64,000 nucleotides of DNA from JAPOQD01 sp964620555. Its GTDB lineage: Bacteria; Pseudomonadota; Gammaproteobacteria; Pseudomonadales; Halieaceae. Every line of letters begins with the position of its first letter. Position 1 is the stretch's first letter. This document shows, in pieces, positions 17,899 through 24,922 of the stretch. A program made the translations under genes and the position numbers. A model generated the notes under the pieces. The model searched no databases. It was given only the letters and a program-made list of their open reading frames with translations, and was not told the DNA's origin. Location: the NCBI GenBank assembly GCA_964620555.1, contig CAZUGZ010000001.1:1-64000 (forward strand), given 5' to 3'.

Positions 17899-18879
17899 TC
17901 ATACCGTGAGGTACAGCCAGTAATAATACAGCGCGAAGGTAACTAGTAACAGCGCACCAAGGCCGCGCCCGACATACATCTGGCGGGTGGAATTGCCAAG
18001 GGAAATCCGCAGCCGGCTCGCGTAGAGGGCCACGGCCAGCAGCAGGGTGATCCCCGTCATGCTGGAGTAATCCCGCAGCAGTACCAGGGAGTCCAGCACC
18101 TGGGTTTCGAACAACCCCGGCAGTGACATTACGCCCAGCAGGTTGAAGAGGTTGGAGCCCAGCACGTTGCCCAGCGCGATCTGGCCATGTCCCTTCAAGG
18201 CGCTGGCCACGGACGCCGCCAATTCGGGAAGGCTGGTGCCGATGGCGACGATGGTCAAACCGATTACCAGGGGGCTGACTCCGAGCCCCACGGCGGCGGC
18301 GGCAGCCCCCCAGACCAACAATTTGGCACTGGCGCTGAGCAGGACCAGGCCAATCAGAAAACTGACCCAGGCACGACCCAATGGCAGTTCGGGGAGTTGC
18401 TTCATATGGTCCGGCGTGGTTTCGTCGGGGCTGTTGACCTGGCTGTTGATCATCTCGATCAGGATAAACGTCAAGGCGGCCAGCATCAGCAGGCCGTCTA
18501 CCGCACTCAGATCGCCATCCAGCATCAGCAGGCCGCAACCCAGAGTGACTGTCAGCAGGATGGGCATTTCGCGTTTCAGCCGATTGGGGTGCACCGGCAG
18601 TGGAGCCACCAGCGCCGTCACGCCGAGGACCAGACCCAGGTTGGCCAGGTTGGAGCCAATGGCGTTGCCGATCGCCAAATCGCCGGTATCGGACAGGGCG
18701 GCGTTGATCGAAACCAGTACCTCCGGCGCCGAGGTACCCAGGGAAACAATGGTAAGACCGATCAACAGGGGGGGCATACCCAGGTTGCCGGCCACCGAGG
18801 CTGCACCGGCAACGAACAGGTCCGCACTCCAGATTAATACGATAAAGCCCACCACAATGGCGACTGACGCGATCAGCAT
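17899..18879 (-). CDS. yrbG: Calcium/sodium antiporter, YrbG/CaxA family
   Basis: Inner-membrane K+-independent Na+/Ca2+ exchanger-type protein. It has 326 residues with about ten membrane helices and two inverted alpha repeats: GLTIVSLGTSAPEVLVSI in the first half and GLTIVAIGTSLPELAASV in the second, each carrying the ion-binding acidic residue. As in E. coli it sits beside kdsD and points away from the mla locus. Biological role is poorly known in most species. Confidence 0.92.
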   Translation of the reverse strand: MLIASVAIVVGFIVLIWSADLFVAGAASVAGNLGMPPLLIGLTIVSLGTSAPEVLVSINAALSDTGDLAIGNAIGSNLANLGLVLGVTALVAPLPVHPNRLKREMPILLTVTLGCGLLMLDGDLSAVDGLLMLAALTFILIEMINSQVNSPDETTPDHMKQLPELPLGRAWVSFLIGLVLLSASAKLLVWGAAAAAVGLGVSPLVIGLTIVAIGTSLPELAASVASALKGHGQIALGNVLGSNLFNLLGVMSLPGLFETQVLDSLVLLRDYSSMTGITLLLAVALYASRLRISLGNSTRQMYVGRGLGALLLVTFALYYYWLYLTV

Positions 18880-19017
18880 GAAAGTTTCGATCCTGTTGGT
18901 TGCAAACCGACGGCTGCAGCCCGCGCGAAATGACTACGGCGACGATGGTGAAAGTCCGGGAGAAACGATAGCATGATAACGGTCAGCTTTGGTACAGTTC
19001 GACCTGGGAGGTTGACC

Positions 19018-19704
19018 ATGGGATACCACCGAACTTTGCGCTGGGCCTGGTTGCTGGGAATGGGCCTGCTGGGCTCCACCTGGACGCTGGCGGAGCAGAA
19101 GCCGAACGACGCCTACCAACTGGTGGAGGATGCCACCGCCCGGGTCATGGCGGTGGTTGAATCGGCTTCGTCCGACAGCGAGGCACAACTGGAAAAATAT
19201 TACGACGATTTACAGGCGGTTCTCGACGACGTGGTAGATTTTTCGGGTTTTGCCCGCGCCGTGATGGGTCCCTTTGCCAGCCGCGAATACTACCGGTCGC
19301 TGGATGCCGCCGGCAAGGCCAGGTTGCGTGCCCAGGTCGACAGCTTCACCGCCAAGATGCGTGTGGGCCTGGTGCGCACGTATGGCAAGGGTCTACTGGT
19401 ATTTGGCGGCAGCCGCACCGAAATCCAGCGCCCGGAGGGGGCTGGTGCTGAGGGCAATCGGGCAACCGTGCTCCAGTACATCTACAGCGACAACCCCCAG
19501 CCCTATGAGATCCGGTATCAGGCGCACCGCAACCGGAAGGGTCAATGGAAATTGCGCAACCTGATTGTCGAATCCATCAACCTGGGTCAGATTTATCGCA
19601 ATCAGTTTCAGGCCGCCGCCCGCGACGCCGGAGGCGACCTGGACCAGGTAATAGACAATTGGGACATCGTGGATGCCTCCCCTTCCACCCCGCCATCGGG
19701 TTAG
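19018..19704 (+). CDS. mlaC: MlaC-type phospholipid-binding periplasmic protein
   Basis: Periplasmic carrier that shuttles phospholipid between the outer-membrane MlaA complex and the inner-membrane MlaFEDB transporter. I take the ATG at 19018 (GGAG 7 nt upstream), giving 228 residues with a signal peptide (LRWAWLLGMGLLGSTWTLA). The Ttg2D/MlaC fold is visible: DVVDFSGFARAVMGPF, then RYQAHRNRKGQWKLRNLIVESINLGQIYRNQF. In relatives mlaF, mlaE and mlaD precede it in a divergent operon from yrbG. Here yrbG and mlaC are direct neighbours, so this is an isolated mlaC unless mlaFED is elsewhere. Confidence 0.88.
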   Translation: MGYHRTLRWAWLLGMGLLGSTWTLAEQKPNDAYQLVEDATARVMAVVESASSDSEAQLEKYYDDLQAVLDDVVDFSGFARAVMGPFASREYYRSLDAAGKARLRAQVDSFTAKMRVGLVRTYGKGLLVFGGSRTEIQRPEGAGAEGNRATVLQYIYSDNPQPYEIRYQAHRNRKGQWKLRNLIVESINLGQIYRNQFQAAARDAGGDLDQVIDNWDIVDASPSTPPSG

Positions 19705-19838
19705 GGCCGAATGTGGGTGGCCCCCATTTCCTCGCCATCCCCGGCGCGGACGAAACAACTATCGATAGCAACCGTGGTGACGGGGTACAGTAAAACACCC
19801 GGAACCGCGCCAGTGATCGAATACGGGAACGCGGTGGT

Positions 19839-19854
19839 GAACGCTGCGCAGCGT
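19839..19854. repeat. 16-nt repeat GAACGCTGCGCAGCGT, copy 1 (left of vapBC)
   Basis: Identical to 20657-20672. It contains the palindrome ACGCTGCGCAGCGT. The two copies bracket the VapBC module in the gap between mlaC and the restriction remnant, as expected for a module that arrived with, or between, such repeats. Confidence 0.6.
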
Positions 19855-19864
19855 CTCCCGATTC

Positions 19865-20257
19865 TCAGTACCAATTCTCAACTCGCAAACCCTGTACGCG
19901 GTTAAACTCCCGGATATTATTCGTCACCAACGTCGCGTCGATGCTGCGAGCATGTGCCGCAATCAGCGTATCATTCGGCCCGATCGGTGTCCCTTTCCGT
20001 TGTAGTTCGGCCCTTAGCTTCCCATACTCCATAGCCGCCTTATCATCGAAAAACAGCACCGACACGCGCCGGGTGAAGTCGAGCGCGTTATCAAGATTCC
20101 TGAGACGATTCCCTGATTTTTCAACACCAAACATCAGTTCTGCCAGTGTAATCGACGAAATCGCCAGTTGTTGGAAATACCGGTTAAACGTTGCCTTCAA
20201 TTCAACAGGATTCTCATTGATGACGTACACGCATATATCCGTATCAAGCATATACAT
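19865..20257 (-). CDS. vapC: VapC-family PIN-domain toxin
   Basis: Ribonuclease toxin of a type II toxin-antitoxin pair, 130 residues. The PIN-domain acidic residues are present: MLDTDICVYVI near the N-terminus, the Glu in SITLAELMFGVEKS, then GPNDTLIAAHARSIDATLVTNNIREFNRV with the second Asp pair. It overlaps the vapB stop by 1 bp. Family members cleave tRNA or rRNA; this target is unknown. It appears intact and its surroundings are mobile-type DNA rather than the mla operon. Confidence 0.92.
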   Translation of the reverse strand: MYMLDTDICVYVINENPVELKATFNRYFQQLAISSITLAELMFGVEKSGNRLRNLDNALDFTRRVSVLFFDDKAAMEYGKLRAELQRKGTPIGPNDTLIAAHARSIDATLVTNNIREFNRVQGLRVENWY

Positions 20258-20505
20258 CAGTCGAAGAATTCCCGTTTCTCATATTCCAACTCCTCGATAT
20301 CCGGTATCCGTTCATCTACAGGTAGCGTCTCCCTCGCGAAAAAATCATCCCAACAATCTGTCCTGGGGCTGATAATCACATTGTCGCCAAGTTTCTGGAT
20401 CATGACTTCATCGGCATCGAACCGGCATTCTGCCGGCAATCTCACAGCCTGGCTGCGACCATTCATAAAGAGCTTGGCAACACTTGAAAATGCTTTTTCT
20501 GTCAT
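20257..20505 (-). CDS. vapB: VapB-family antitoxin (AbrB-type)
   Basis: Antitoxin of the pair, 82 residues from the ATG at 20505. An upstream in-frame ATG at 20517 is less likely because it overlaps the GAGGTG ribosome site. The swapped-hairpin AbrB/VagC domain reads AKLFMNGRSQAVRLPAECRF then MIQKLGDNVIISPR. The acidic C-terminal tail (RIPDIEELEYEKREFF) would wrap the toxin. It should repress its own promoter together with VapC. Confidence 0.9.
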   Translation of the reverse strand: MTEKAFSSVAKLFMNGRSQAVRLPAECRFDADEVMIQKLGDNVIISPRTDCWDDFFARETLPVDERIPDIEELEYEKREFFD

Positions 20506-20546
20506 GTCACACCTCATTGTGAAAACAGGAATTTCGGGGCGAAAAC

Positions 20547-20575
20547 AGTATAACCATGTTGCTGATATATATCAA
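20547..20575 (-). promoter_or_regulatory. Sigma-70 promoter of vapBC with operator-like palindrome
   Basis: On the minus strand TTGATA (20575-20570) and TATACT (20552-20547) are separated by exactly 17 nt, a near-consensus promoter about 42 nt before vapB. The perfect 12-nt palindrome TGATATATATCA (20563-20574) overlaps the -35 box, a typical place for VapBC autorepression. Confidence 0.7.
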
Positions 20576-20603
20576 ATGGCATATCACAAAATGTCAATCC
20601 AAT

Positions 20604-20650
20604 TTTAAAATGTCCCCTTTTCTCCCAGTTTAAAGTGTCCCCTTTTGGCC
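20604..20650. repeat. Two tandem GTCCCC-type repeats
   Basis: TTTAAAATGTCCCCTTTTCTCC (20604-20625) and TTTAAAGTGTCCCCTTTTGGCC (20629-20650) are near-identical with a 25-bp period. GGGGACA-containing motifs like this often accompany REP/RAYT elements in gammaproteobacteria. No transposase is present here. With the palindrome at 20653-20678 they fill the 20506-20880 gap, in which I see no gene. Confidence 0.5.
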
Positions 20651-20652
20651 TT

Positions 20653-20678
20653 CTTCGAACGCTGCGCAGCGTTCGAAG
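20653..20678. repeat. 26-bp perfect palindrome, containing repeat copy 2
   Basis: A perfect palindrome centred at 20665.5 whose middle 16 nt (20657-20672) equal the 19839-19854 copy. It could extrude as a 13-bp stem without loop. It follows directly on the GTCCCC repeats. Confidence 0.65.
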
Positions 20679-20879
20679 ATTTCGAGAGTCTTGTTCTTGG
20701 GTGTATGTGCCGGTGAAAAACCGCGATTAATTGCCGCTGTTCCTCTCCAGGCCGACAGGCTACCGTGCTGCGATAATGGCGTAATTGGTTGCTAACCCTG
20801 CCGTTGGATCGGACTGCCACTTTTGTGGCTGTGTGACATTTGTTCGCAAAAAGGGTATGGGGGGGGGTAGCCGAAGAGA

Positions 20880-21062
20880 CAGGCACAGCGCCAGCCAGGC
20901 AATGGAGTTGCTCTTGCCGCTGCCGGCCGAGTTCGAACAGTTTTTCCCGTGGATTGCGGTCCCGGCGGTATTGCGCGATTGCGTCGTCAACAGTCTGCTT
21001 GGTGAGGTTGTTCTTCAGTTCGAAGGTGATGACCGGCAGGCCGTTGATTTCGCTGAAAGCAA
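20880..21062 (-). pseudogene. Type I restriction endonuclease hsdR remnant
   Basis: On the minus strand one frame reads SEINGLPVITFELKNNLTKQTVDDAIAQYRRDRNPREKLFE, a nuclease-domain region of EcoR124-type HsdR that includes the ExK motif. A second frame then reads SAGSGKSNSIAWLA, the helicase Walker A normally over a hundred residues further on. The two pieces meet near 20930-20940, so an internal deletion with frame loss has occurred. Both ends are also missing. Coordinates are approximate. It follows DUF5615 in the order usual for hsd loci with a TA pair inside. Confidence 0.75.
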
Positions 21063-21278
21063 TATGACAATGCCGAGTTTTTTGCCCGAGATATTCTGTT
21101 GATGTCTCAGGCTCTGGTCGGTAGTAACGAGTACCTGATACCCCTCCATCTCAGCCAGATCGAGCAACTCGCCGTTACTCTTTTCCGACCAACCTTTTTC
21201 CGCGAGCGTATCCACGGAGTGCGTTGGGAGGTGATTCCGGAGAGGGGCTGGCGTGCCCTGGTCAAATAGCAGCCTCAA
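21015..21278 (-). CDS. DUF5615 PIN-like protein, C-terminally truncated
   Basis: Reads MRLLFDQGTPAPLRNHLPTH and then VLVTTDQSLRHQQNISGKKLGIVILLSA, the start and middle of DUF5615 (Mut7-C-like PIN fold), the putative toxin of DUF433/DUF5615 pairs. Family members run to about 110-115 residues. After LLSA the reading continues about 10 residues out of frame through hsdR sequence and stops at 21015, so the last quarter is lost. The junction lies near 21052-21060. It overlaps the DUF433 gene by 4 bp. Probably non-functional. Confidence 0.75.
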   Translation of the reverse strand: MRLLFDQGTPAPLRNHLPTHSVDTLAEKGWSEKSNGELLDLAEMEGYQVLVTTDQSLRHQQNISGKKLGIVILLSAKSTACRSSPSN

Positions 21279-21502
21279 CGTGCCAGAGCCGTTCTAAGCG
21301 CACGGGCCTCGTATTCAAGTACAGCGCGAACCTGCTTTTCATCTACGCCCGGGAACCACTCAACGAACTCCTCGACCGTGGCGCCACTGGCGAGGTTCTC
21401 ATAAAGGGCATACAACGGAATACGTGTGCCCGCAAAAACCCAGGCGCCACTGACTTTCCCCGGCTTTCGTTCCACCGCCGAGCAGGTGTCCCAGTTTGTC
21501 AT
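21275..21502 (-). CDS. DUF433 antitoxin-like protein
   Basis: A 75-residue protein with the DUF433 helix-turn-helix pattern: KPGKVSGAWVFAGTRIPLYALYENLASGATVEEFVEWFPGV. DUF433 proteins are usually encoded just before a DUF5615 PIN-like protein and are considered its antitoxin and DNA-binding regulator. It looks complete. It overlaps the hsdS remnant by 4 bp and the DUF5615 gene by 4 bp. Confidence 0.85.
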   Translation of the reverse strand: MTNWDTCSAVERKPGKVSGAWVFAGTRIPLYALYENLASGATVEEFVEWFPGVDEKQVRAVLEYEARALRTALAR

Positions 21503-21936
21503 TGGTTCGCCTCCCCGGCGCTGCCGAATTTGACCTTTGGGGCTTTCGACTCAGCCTGCATTATATCGGTTTCGTCGACGGAACTGGATAGGTCTCCGTT
21601 CGGCAGTGTTTTGGCCGCCTCGCGGACATCGAGCTTGCCGGTGACGACATCGGCGATGAGACGGGTGCGGTATTCGCGGATAAGATTGATCTCACGTTGG
21701 CACCCATCAATCATCGTATCCACATCAGTTTTAACCTTGTCCAGAAAACGGACGATTACCGCTTGCTCATCGACAGGTGGTAATGGTACCCGAAAGGTCT
21801 TGAGCACTTCAGCGTTGATGTTGGGCTGACCTCCGCCAAAGCTACGACCTGTCAACTCCTGTCGAGCGGAGATAATTGCTGCCTGACAGAACATGGTATT
21901 TACTTTTTGCTGATTTCGCTGAACAGCCGGTATCAA
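21499..21936 (-). pseudogene. Type I restriction specificity subunit hsdS, C-terminal remnant
   Basis: Only the last part of HsdS remains (145 residues of an expected 400 or more). It has the end of the second target-recognition domain (ISARQELTGRSFGGGQPNINAEVLKTFRVPLPP) and the conserved helical repeat ending EYRTRLIADVVTGKLDVREAA. The first recognition domain and hsdM are missing; sequence upstream of about 21900 no longer matches. The apparent ATG at 21936 is fortuitous. DNA recognition cannot be functional. Confidence 0.8.
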
Positions 21937-22054
21937 GAAGTTTCGCGAGCATTATGCTGGTCACGAAAAGCAATATGCCTTGATCGGCGGCGCTGCGGCT
22001 CGCCTTTGGGGGAAATTTCTCCTAGAATGTGCGGCTTTTTGCGGCGGAGCGGCA

Positions 22055-22300
22055 ATGCAACCGGAGCAACTTCAGGTTTTGCTGGCAGAGCAGTTCCCGG
22101 GCTGTGAGGTCAGGGTTTCCGCCGTGGACAATCACTTTGACGTACTGGTGGTCGGTGAAGTCTTCGCCGGGCTCAGGCCGGTCAAGAGGCAACAACTGGT
22201 CTATGCCGTGCTGGGCGAATACATCGCCGACGGCAGTATCCATGCGGTGCAGATCCATGCCGTCACTCCGGCGGAGTGGTCGGCCCGCCAGGAGGGCTAG
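22055..22300 (+). CDS. ibaG: BolA-family protein IbaG
   Basis: An 81-residue BolA/YrbA protein, a partner of monothiol glutaredoxins in Fe-S and acid-stress handling. It begins MQPEQLQVLLAEQFPGCEVRV and has the conserved HFDVLVVGEVFAGLRPVKRQQLVYAVLGEYI. The ATG at 22055 is used because the upstream 25 codons look like random coding. In most gammaproteobacteria the order is mlaB-ibaG-murA-hisG. Here ibaG is followed after 4 bp by hisG and murA is missing from the spot. Confidence 0.92.
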   Translation: MQPEQLQVLLAEQFPGCEVRVSAVDNHFDVLVVGEVFAGLRPVKRQQLVYAVLGEYIADGSIHAVQIHAVTPAEWSARQEG

Positions 22301-22304
22301 CACT

Positions 22305-22940
22305 GTGTCCGCCGAACTGACCCTGGCTTTGACCAGGGGACGCATCCTGAAGCAGGCCCTGCCGTTGCTGGAGAGGGCGGGAATTGTCCCGACCGTACAG
22401 ATCGCCGGCAGCCGCAAGTTGATCTTCGAGACCTCCCATCCTCAACTGCGTCTGTTGGTGCTGCGTGGCGTGGATGTTCCCACCTACGTTCGCCAGGGCG
22501 CTGCCGACCTGGGTATCGTGGGTAAGGATGTCCTCCTGGAACAGGGCGCCGAAGGCATGTACGAACCGCTGGATCTGCGCATCGCCCGCTGCCGCTTGAT
22601 GACGGCCGCACCGGTGGGCTGGCAGCCGGGCCGCCGGCGCATTCGCGTGGCAACCAAATTCACCTCGGTGGCGCGGCGTTATTTTGCGGAGCGTGGCCTG
22701 CACGCCGATGTCATCAAGCTCTCCGGAGCACTGGAGCTGGCTCCCATGATGCAGTTGGCGGACATGATCCTGGACCTCGTCGAAACCGGCAACACCCTGC
22801 GCGCCAACGGCATGGAACCGGTAGACCTGGTGGCTGAAATAAGCTCCCGCCTGGTGGTCAACAGGGCGGCGATGCGGTCCAACCGGACGGCCATCGGGGA
22901 TCTGGTAACGGCCCTGTCCCAGGCTCTCCCGGAGATCTGA
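22305..22940 (+). CDS. hisG: ATP phosphoribosyltransferase (short form)
   Basis: First enzyme of histidine biosynthesis, condensing ATP and PRPP. The 211 residues from GTG at 22305 (preceded by AGGAGG) are the short HisG form, which needs the HisZ regulatory subunit. Motifs: LALTRGRILKQALPLLERAG at the start, DLGIVGKDVLLEQG, and the PRPP-binding ELAPMMQLADMILDLVETGNTLRANG. The next gene, hisD, starts 3 bp after its stop. Confidence 0.96.
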   Translation: MSAELTLALTRGRILKQALPLLERAGIVPTVQIAGSRKLIFETSHPQLRLLVLRGVDVPTYVRQGAADLGIVGKDVLLEQGAEGMYEPLDLRIARCRLMTAAPVGWQPGRRRIRVATKFTSVARRYFAERGLHADVIKLSGALELAPMMQLADMILDLVETGNTLRANGMEPVDLVAEISSRLVVNRAAMRSNRTAIGDLVTALSQALPEI

Positions 22941-22942
22941 TC

Positions 22943-24247
22943 ATGCGCCGTCTGGATAGCACCAGTGCGGACTTTTCCAGGCAATTGCGGCGTCTGACCG
23001 ACTGGAGTGAAATCCTGGACGCCGAACTGCTGGCGGTGGTCGACGGGGTGTTCGAACAAATGCTGGAGCGGGGCGATCAGGCCCTGCTGGAATTCACCCG
23101 CCGCTACGACGGCTTGTCCGTGGCCACTGCCGCCGAACTCGAGTTGCCGCCGGAGCAGATGCCGGCGGCCCTGGACGGGTTGGACGAAGCCGCCCGCGAG
23201 GCGCTGTCGATCGCCGCGGAGCGCATTCGCGACTACCATCAACGCCAGGTTCAGGAGTCCTGGAACTACCGGGATCAGTACGACAACCTGCTCGGCCAGC
23301 AGCTTCAGCCAATGGATCGGGTCGGTGTCTACGTGCCGGGCGGCAAGGCCAGTTATCCATCGTCGGTATTGATGAACGCGATTCCCGCCAAGGTGGCCGG
23401 AGTGCGGGAAGTGGTGATGGCGGTGCCGGCCTCCGGCGGCACCCTCGACAGCCTGGTGTTGGCCGCGGCGGCGGTCGCCGGGGTAGACCGGCTGTTTCGC
23501 ATCGGTGGCGCACAGGCCATTGCGGCCCTGGCCTACGGTACCGAAACAGTACCGGCGGTCGACAAGATCGTCGGCCCCGGCAACCTCTACGTGGCCGCTG
23601 CCAAGCGCAAGGTTTTCGGCCAGGTAGGTATCGACATGGTGGCTGGGCCATCGGAAATTCTGATCATTTGCGACGGTTTGTGCGAGCCGGACTGGATCGC
23701 CATGGACCTGTTTGCCCAGGCCGAGCACGATGAAAACGCACGGGCCATGCTGCTCTCGCCCGATGCGGATTTCCTCACCCGGGTAGAGGCGAGTATGGAT
23801 CGCCTGCTACCGGAAATGGAGCGCAGCCGGATCATTCGGGCCTCGCTGCAGCGGCGCGGCGCCCTGATCAGGACCCGCGATATCGCCGAGGCGGTGGCCA
23901 TTGCCAACCGGGTCGCCCCGGAACACCTGCATCTGGCCGTCGACCAGCCGCGCCAGTGGCTGCCCCAGGTGCGCAACGCCGGGGCCATTTTCCTGGGCAG
24001 CGATACTGCGGAAGCGTTTGGCGATTATTGTGCCGGCCCCAACCACGTATTGCCCACCGCCGGCACAGCGCGCTTCTCCTCTCCCCTGGGGGTGTATGAT
24101 TTCGTCAAGCGCAGCTCGGTAATCATGGCCTCCAGTGACGGTGTGCGGGCCATGACACCGGTGGTTACGGAACTGGCCCGGGCCGAATCACTATCGGCTC
24201 ACGCCCGTGCCGCGCAATACCGGGCGCAGGCGCTGGACGAAGCCTGA
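22943..24247 (+). CDS. hisD: Histidinol dehydrogenase
   Basis: Zn-dependent NAD enzyme for the last two oxidations to histidine. The 434 residues contain VGVYVPGGKASYPSSVLMNAIPAKVAGV, the HisD signature IDMVAGPSEILIICD, the Zn/catalytic region LFAQAEHDE and the GPNHVLPTAGTARFSSPLGV near the end. It forms an operon with hisG and converges with zapG, only 4 bp apart. Confidence 0.97.
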   Translation: MRRLDSTSADFSRQLRRLTDWSEILDAELLAVVDGVFEQMLERGDQALLEFTRRYDGLSVATAAELELPPEQMPAALDGLDEAAREALSIAAERIRDYHQRQVQESWNYRDQYDNLLGQQLQPMDRVGVYVPGGKASYPSSVLMNAIPAKVAGVREVVMAVPASGGTLDSLVLAAAAVAGVDRLFRIGGAQAIAALAYGTETVPAVDKIVGPGNLYVAAAKRKVFGQVGIDMVAGPSEILIICDGLCEPDWIAMDLFAQAEHDENARAMLLSPDADFLTRVEASMDRLLPEMERSRIIRASLQRRGALIRTRDIAEAVAIANRVAPEHLHLAVDQPRQWLPQVRNAGAIFLGSDTAEAFGDYCAGPNHVLPTAGTARFSSPLGVYDFVKRSSVIMASSDGVRAMTPVVTELARAESLSAHARAAQYRAQALDEA

Positions 24248-24251
24248 TGGA

Positions 24252-24767
24252 TCAGCGCCGACCTGGCTCGGTGCCGGTTTCGGTGTCGACCAGCACCGCC
24301 CGGGGTTCATTGGAAGCGGATTTCTCCAGGCCGAACTCCTCGTTCAGCATGCCCCGTTCGTAGGGATAACTCTTGGGTGCGTAATCCAGCGGCTGACGCA
24401 CGGAAACGGGGCTTGCAGGATCGCCCGCGGCAGCGGATTCGGGTTCGGGCAAGGGTTGCAGAAGCGTAGTGGGGTGACCGTCGGTGAGCGTGCGGGCACC
24501 GGATGCCAGTTGGTTGTGTACGTCCCGATAGCTCTCCGTCAGTTTGTTGAGCAGTGTCGCCGTGTCGCTGAAGTGCTGCATCACCTGGCCGCGATACTCC
24601 CGTTGCTGCTGAGTCAACAGCTCCAGGCTGTTCTGCAGCTCGCGCTGCTTGCGGCCGTCAGCGGACCAGTGACGGTAGGCCAGCAGAGCGGATACGGCAC
24701 CGACCAGCAGGGCGCTGGCAATGGAAAAAAACAGGGTTTCGAAACTGTACACGAATTCCTCCCACAT
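24252..24767 (-). CDS. zapG: ZapG/YhcB-type inner-membrane protein (DUF1043)
   Basis: A 171-residue protein with one N-terminal membrane segment (TLFFSIASALLVGAVSALLAYRHW) and a cytoplasmic coiled coil (RELQNSLELLTQQQREYRGQVMQHFSDTATLLNKLTESYRDVHNQLA). This matches YhcB/ZapG, which links cell division and envelope growth. The tail (PLDYAPKSYPYERGMLNEEFGLE) carries the family's conserved end. Start at 24767; the longer frame overlaps the divergent zapE. Divergence from zapE is a conserved arrangement. Confidence 0.88.
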   Translation of the reverse strand: MWEEFVYSFETLFFSIASALLVGAVSALLAYRHWSADGRKQRELQNSLELLTQQQREYRGQVMQHFSDTATLLNKLTESYRDVHNQLASGARTLTDGHPTTLLQPLPEPESAAAGDPASPVSVRQPLDYAPKSYPYERGMLNEEFGLEKSASNEPRAVLVDTETGTEPGRR

Positions 24768-24922
24768 CCTACGGCCCCGGCTGTCAGTATACCCGGCCGG
24801 GCTGTCCGGTGCAGCAGTTTCCCGTAGTTTTCGCGGTTGCCGGCGACCACGAGCCGCGCCGACATTGCCAGCAATCCGGTGGCTGGGTAGAGTGTGTCGC
24901 CGTGAGCCAGTCCGACCCGCAC

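Noticed and set aside
19839..20678. CRISPR-like repeats
   Set aside because: Only two copies about 800 bp apart with genes between; no spacer array and no cas genes.
20605..20886. 93-codon - strand ORF
   Set aside because: Composed of the GTCCCC repeats, the palindrome and hsdR debris read in a chance frame; no ribosome site or homology seen.
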